DNA of 64,000 bases. It comes from Gaeumannomyces sp. JS-464. Its lineage: Eukaryota > Ascomycota > Sordariomycetes > Magnaporthales > Magnaporthaceae. Numbering within the stretch: the stretch's first letter is position 1; each line of letters opens with the position of its first letter. A model generated the notes under the pieces. That model was given only the letters and a program-made list of their open reading frames with translations, was not told the origin of the DNA and did not search any database. The position numbers and the translations under genes are program-made. This document shows positions 61,001-64,000 of this stretch, in pieces. The stretch is from assembly GCA_002197995.1 (NCBI GenBank), contig NGZR01000005.1:2046001-2110000 (forward strand). Direction: 5' to 3'.

Positions 61001-61165
61001 ATTAAAGTCCATTCATCTGACTATTTGCTCTGGCCAGTGCCAAGTCTGGTTGTGGGTGAAAGCAAGATATTTGAGCGGAATGTGAGGTTTACTTGAGAGG
61101 TAGGTGATTTGGGGTTGCACACACCTCCAGATTTCGGCTACCGGCGGGGCAGCCACTGTAGCCAT
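58013..61165 (-). CDS. EST1/SMG7-like (Ebs1-type) 14-3-3/TPR protein, 950 aa
   Basis: Member of the EST1/SMG5-7 family that acts in nonsense-mediated decay and, in some fungi, at telomeres. Minus-strand exons: 61125-61165, 60872-60985, 59893-60774 and 58013-59829. The N-terminal helical domain ends in the 14-3-3-like/TPR signature YYSLANDLIPISGYGHHQMAVV ... VYRLYRALAVQDPHPNALQNL. The EST1 DNA/RNA-binding region follows (LRIFMIWLCLHRADLVKY ... ETISLLIKV), then a long Ser/Pro-rich tail like that of SMG7. No PIN nuclease domain is visible, so SMG6 is unlikely. One extra A is assumed in the A run near 60715 (EEK|VDKLLW); removing it makes the exons sum to 2853 nt. The first exon, only 41 nt (MATVAAPPVAEIW), is supported by phase and splice sites. 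Confidence 0.85.
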
Positions 61166-62489
61166 GATGCCCGAATAAGACCCTGTTGCAATCGTAGTCG
61201 AAACTGATTGCCTCTGGTCGCGGCCGGCGGCCGTCGTGCGACGACGAGCGCGATATAAGACACAAGCAGGCCCGAGGTGGCGATGGAGGGGCGCCAGTTA
61301 TATCGGAGCCGGCGGCGTGGTGGGGACGGCGACCTTGAGCTTTTGGAAAGCAAGTCAAGCGCTACGCCTGAGAAAAACCAACCGCGGAACGAGAAGCTGC
61401 ACCCAGTCCATAACTTGAGCGGCAGCCGTGTTCTTCAGAGTTGGTCAGGGTTTGGGTGGGCGGCGGCGCGGTGGCGGGAGCGGCGGGGGGAGCTGCGCAG
61501 CCTGAACTCTTCTTCTGATGGTGAGCCAGGACCGTTCCTGGCGTGAACATTTGGCAGCAGAACGAGACGCGCGGCAGGCGAGCTCGGAGGCTGATATAGT
61601 CGGAGCCAGAGAAGTTCGGGGGCTGCGGCAGCAGAGAGTGAAGAGCCAGCAACAACCGCTTGGTGCTGGTCCGGTATGCCCGACGATTGAAGCTATTTAC
61701 AAGGCTGGTGACGGAACCGGCCAGAAGGTCACAGGCAGTTCAGTCAATGAGCTGGGCCAGTGAGGGCGGCGCGAGATGGGCGCAAATCAAAATCACGAGG
61801 CGTAAGCCAATAACCGTGTGAGATTTGCTGGGCTGGTGGCCCGTGCTGCGTGACTGTGCTCTGATCCCAGGGTTCCCCCACATTGACAACCACGGATGCA
61901 GACGGCTGCAGTCCATGAGCAAGCTTGACCCACAGCGACGGCTGGCTGGACGGTTCGGGCAGACGGATTGGAGGAGAGATGGAACTCCCCACTCACCGCA
62001 CCACTGCCCTCCATGGCTCTGACCGACAAAGCGCCCAGAGAAGCATCTTGGTTGCACCTCCATCGTCTCTAGAAGCGTCGAGGAAGACGTCAAAGAGAGT
62101 GAAGGCAGACACGCGCGCCAGGGCGTGCTTTCTCGACAGGCCAGCTCCCTGTCCAGCTCCCTGACCAGCGCCGCCACACCCACACCCACAACGGTCCTCT
62201 GCCCGGGCCCACCTTCCTTCGTTTCCGTCGGTGCGCACGGAGTCGGAGCACAGAGCCGGCCACCGACCAAGCAGAGCGCCAGCCGAGAGAACAGAAGCAT
62301 CAAAGCGAAGACAGGCAGTGCCAGGGCCGCCATTCTCTGGCTGTGCTACCTGCCACCCGTGTCGGTGTCTAGCAGTAAACCAGCCAGCCAGCCTGCCTGC
62401 CTGCCTGCCAGCAGGAGCCTCTCGCTGGTAATTTACTCCCTTTAAACTGTTGAACTCCGTCAGTGCTCCCTACACCCCGGACAGGGAGA
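61166..62489. promoter_or_regulatory. Divergent promoter region (EST1-like / ZNF511-like)
   Basis: 1.3 kb between outward-facing starts. Short CCTG-type repeats lie near 62376-62412. No conserved coding segment was found; the frames are compositionally random. Confidence 0.5.
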
Positions 62490-63438
62490 ATGAAACGCTC
62501 ACGTGAGCCCGAAGAAGAGCCCTCCGCCTCGTCACCCGAGGGCAGCAGTATAGCCTCCCCGCCCACCTACGAAATGGGGCCGGAACCGGTGCCCAAGATG
62601 AGGGGGGTGGACGGGAATGAGATTAGCACCGGCGCATCGACAACGGCGAACACCCTGAGGTGCACCCTGCATCCACAGATCCTGACATTCACCACCTTTG
62701 ACGAATACGACACCCACTACAACAAGCAACATGTGAATCGCTGCCACGAATGCAACAAGAACTTCCCTTCCGATCACATCCTGAGCCTGCACATCGAAGA
62801 GTGCCACGACTCCTTCGTGGCGGCATTGAGAGACAAAGGCGAACGCACCGTAAGTCCCTGTGGAAACATACCACGCCAGACTCTCTTTTTCCTTCCCGAG
62901 CACGCCCCCTTATCCTGCAAAACGAAAGCGGGCGCTGCAACGCTCAGGCGCCACATGCTGACACGCCAATAAGTACTCGTGCTTCGTCGAGGACTGTGAT
63001 CGCAAATGCAGAGATCCGTCCAAGCGTCGTCGTCACTTGATCGACAAGCACACATATCCGCCAAACTTCTTCTTCGATGTGACCAGATACGGCATCGACG
63101 GGAGACAGTCCCTTTTATGCGATGTGGGCGGACATCGAAGAACGCGGTCCAAAGAGGACAGACATTCTGCAGCAAAGGCTAGAGCAGCAGCCGGAGAAGC
63201 AGGAGACGGGCAGGCCACAGATGCTACCAGCAAGGAAATGCCCCGCAAAAGCGACGTAAACAAAAGCGAAACCAAGGCAAAGGACGCAGAGACGCATGTA
63301 GCAAACCCAACTCTCAGCAGAGATGTGGAGATGGAGATGGACTCGTTGTCCAGCGGCATGTCGTCGCTAAAGCTCGTGCCGCGGTCCATCTCGTTTGGGA
63401 GAGGGGGCCGCAGAGGAGGATTCACTCGATCACACTGA
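62490..63438 (+). CDS. C2H2 zinc-finger protein, ZNF511-like, 274 aa
   Basis: Exons 62490-62849 and 62974-63438 (GTAAGT donor, GCTGAC branch, TAAG acceptor), 825 nt, intact. An acidic/Ser-rich N-terminus with a basic KRSR start is followed by three C2H2-type fingers: LRCTLH..FDEYDTHYNKQH, CHECNKNFPSDHILSLHIEECH and, after the splice, YSCFVEDCDRKCRDPSKRRRHLIDKH, then YPPNFFFDVTRYGID. Spacing and the trailing YP..F.F motif match the ZNF511 family, conserved from fungi to animals with little known about its role. The C-terminus is charged and ends in an Arg/Gly-rich stretch (SFGRGGRRGG), suggestive of RNA or nucleic-acid contact. Likely nuclear. Confidence 0.85.
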
Positions 63439-63754
63439 GCCTACGGGGGTTCATACAATATGTACCGGCCAGCCTGTGTTGCATACGAGGCCGGCCTGTG
63501 GCAGACAGTTAAAAATGCCTTCTGAGGGCTATGGCATTAGCTAATGAGTTTGGAATAACAAAATCAAGGTCCACGACACGTACGCCAGTATGGATAAGCC
63601 AGACGCCTCGTGGCATCATTCCTCATCCACTGAAGCTTCGGGAGTCGACGATGCAGCAACCATTGCGTGGATGGCGGCGATAGGCAGACTCATCCCAGCG
63701 GCTTGTTCGTATGCGTCATTCGTGCGGAAACCCCAGCGAGAAAAAGCGTGTTCC
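63439..63754. other. Convergent 3' region
   Basis: Lies between the stop codons of the ZNF511-like gene (+) and BUD31 (-). No coding signal was noted. Confidence 0.5.
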
Positions 63755-63898
63755 TCAGTCGCTGGAAGCACAACCATGGCAACCGCAGTTGACGCACTGG
63801 ATATCCCTATCTTCCTTCAACTGCGCTTTCGGGACACGACAGATGCACGTGGAGCTGAAGTTGGTCTCCTTCGTCTGCACGCACCTTAGGCAGCAGAG
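63755..63898 (-). CDS. BUD31: BUD31/G10 splicing factor, last exon only (gene continues past the right edge)
   Basis: The minus strand reads [14 protein letters not shown], then [13 protein letters not shown], then [13 protein letters not shown] and a stop at 63755-63757. This is the Cys-rich zinc-binding C-terminus of BUD31, a small spliceosome (NTC-related) protein conserved from yeast to man. The exon begins at 63898 after an acceptor (ATATAG) with a GGCTGAC branch site about 35 bases upstream. The remaining 100 bases to the edge of the window contain no coding continuation, so they are intron and the other exons lie beyond. The exon is too short to stand out as an open frame, but nearly every residue is family-conserved. 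Confidence 0.9.
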   Translation of the reverse strand, partial: LCCLRCVQTKETNFSSTCICRVPKAQLKEDRDIQCVNCGCHGCASSD

Positions 63899-64000
63899 CT
63901 ATATGGGTAAAGCAAGCACTGCAAGTCAGCCACCGTCCTCCCATTGCAGCGATGAAGCAAAAGGGACAAATAGGCTGCCACGCGTGGGAGAAGGGAAGCA

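Overview
The window is nuclear DNA of a filamentous ascomycete, most likely a Sordariomycete. Support comes from short spliceosomal introns (GT donors, CTAAC/CTGAC branch sites, CAG/TAG acceptors), GC-rich codon use, and a gene set typical of Pezizomycotina (STE11-type MAPKKK, DUF1770, fungal PH-LRR protein, fungal NACHT/ankyrin NLR). The species call is inference. I saw no tRNA, rRNA, CRISPR or bacterial-type operon.

Layout, left to right: 1-2.5 kb no gene; 2.6-4.1 kb nucleotide-sugar 4,6-dehydratase (+); 5.0-5.8 kb secreted, probably GPI-anchored Cys-containing protein (+); 7.8-9.1 kb SAM methyltransferase (+); 9.8-12.9 kb VPS18 (+), converging on a V-ATPase proteolipid gene (13.3-14.2 kb, -); 14.2-23.6 kb an accessory stretch with a broken fungal NLR (hydrolase-NACHT-ankyrin, +), an unrecognised broken minus-strand gene ending in a zinc ribbon, and inverted repeats; 23.6-25.0 kb GPI-type aspartyl protease (+), converging on a GGCT-like gene (-); 27.4-30.3 kb STE11 MAPKKK (-); 30.3-36.5 kb a 6.2-kb interval with no recognisable gene; 36.5-40.4 kb PH-LRR protein (+), converging on HTD2-like dehydratase (-); divergent PHA2 prephenate dehydratase (+), converging on eRF1 (-); divergent DUF1770 gene (+), converging on a WHIM/DDT-type chromatin protein (-); ribosomal protein uL2 (+) and adenosine kinase (+), converging on an EST1/SMG7-like gene (-); divergent ZNF511-like C2H2 protein (+), converging on the last exon of BUD31 (-) at the right edge.

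Most genes are housekeeping: endolysosomal tethering and acidification (VPS18, V-ATPase), translation and mRNA decay (uL2, eRF1, EST1/SMG7-like), splicing (BUD31), purine salvage, Phe synthesis, mitochondrial fatty-acid synthesis and MAPK signalling. They do not form a single pathway cluster.

The strongest pattern I see is technical. Many conserved reading frames, including essential ones (uL2, eRF1, VPS18), are broken by one-base gains or losses, mostly in C/G/A/T runs, while splice sites stay perfect and corrected lengths fit the families. Conceptual annotation must allow for these frameshifts. The NLR and the aspartyl protease carry several times more lesions per kb than the rest, so real decay is possible there. 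I found no convincing new multi-gene system; the best biological leads are the near-identical ankyrin array of the NLR, a presequence-like extension on adenosine kinase, the long gene-free STE11 upstream interval, and an altered catalytic position in the GGCT-like protein.
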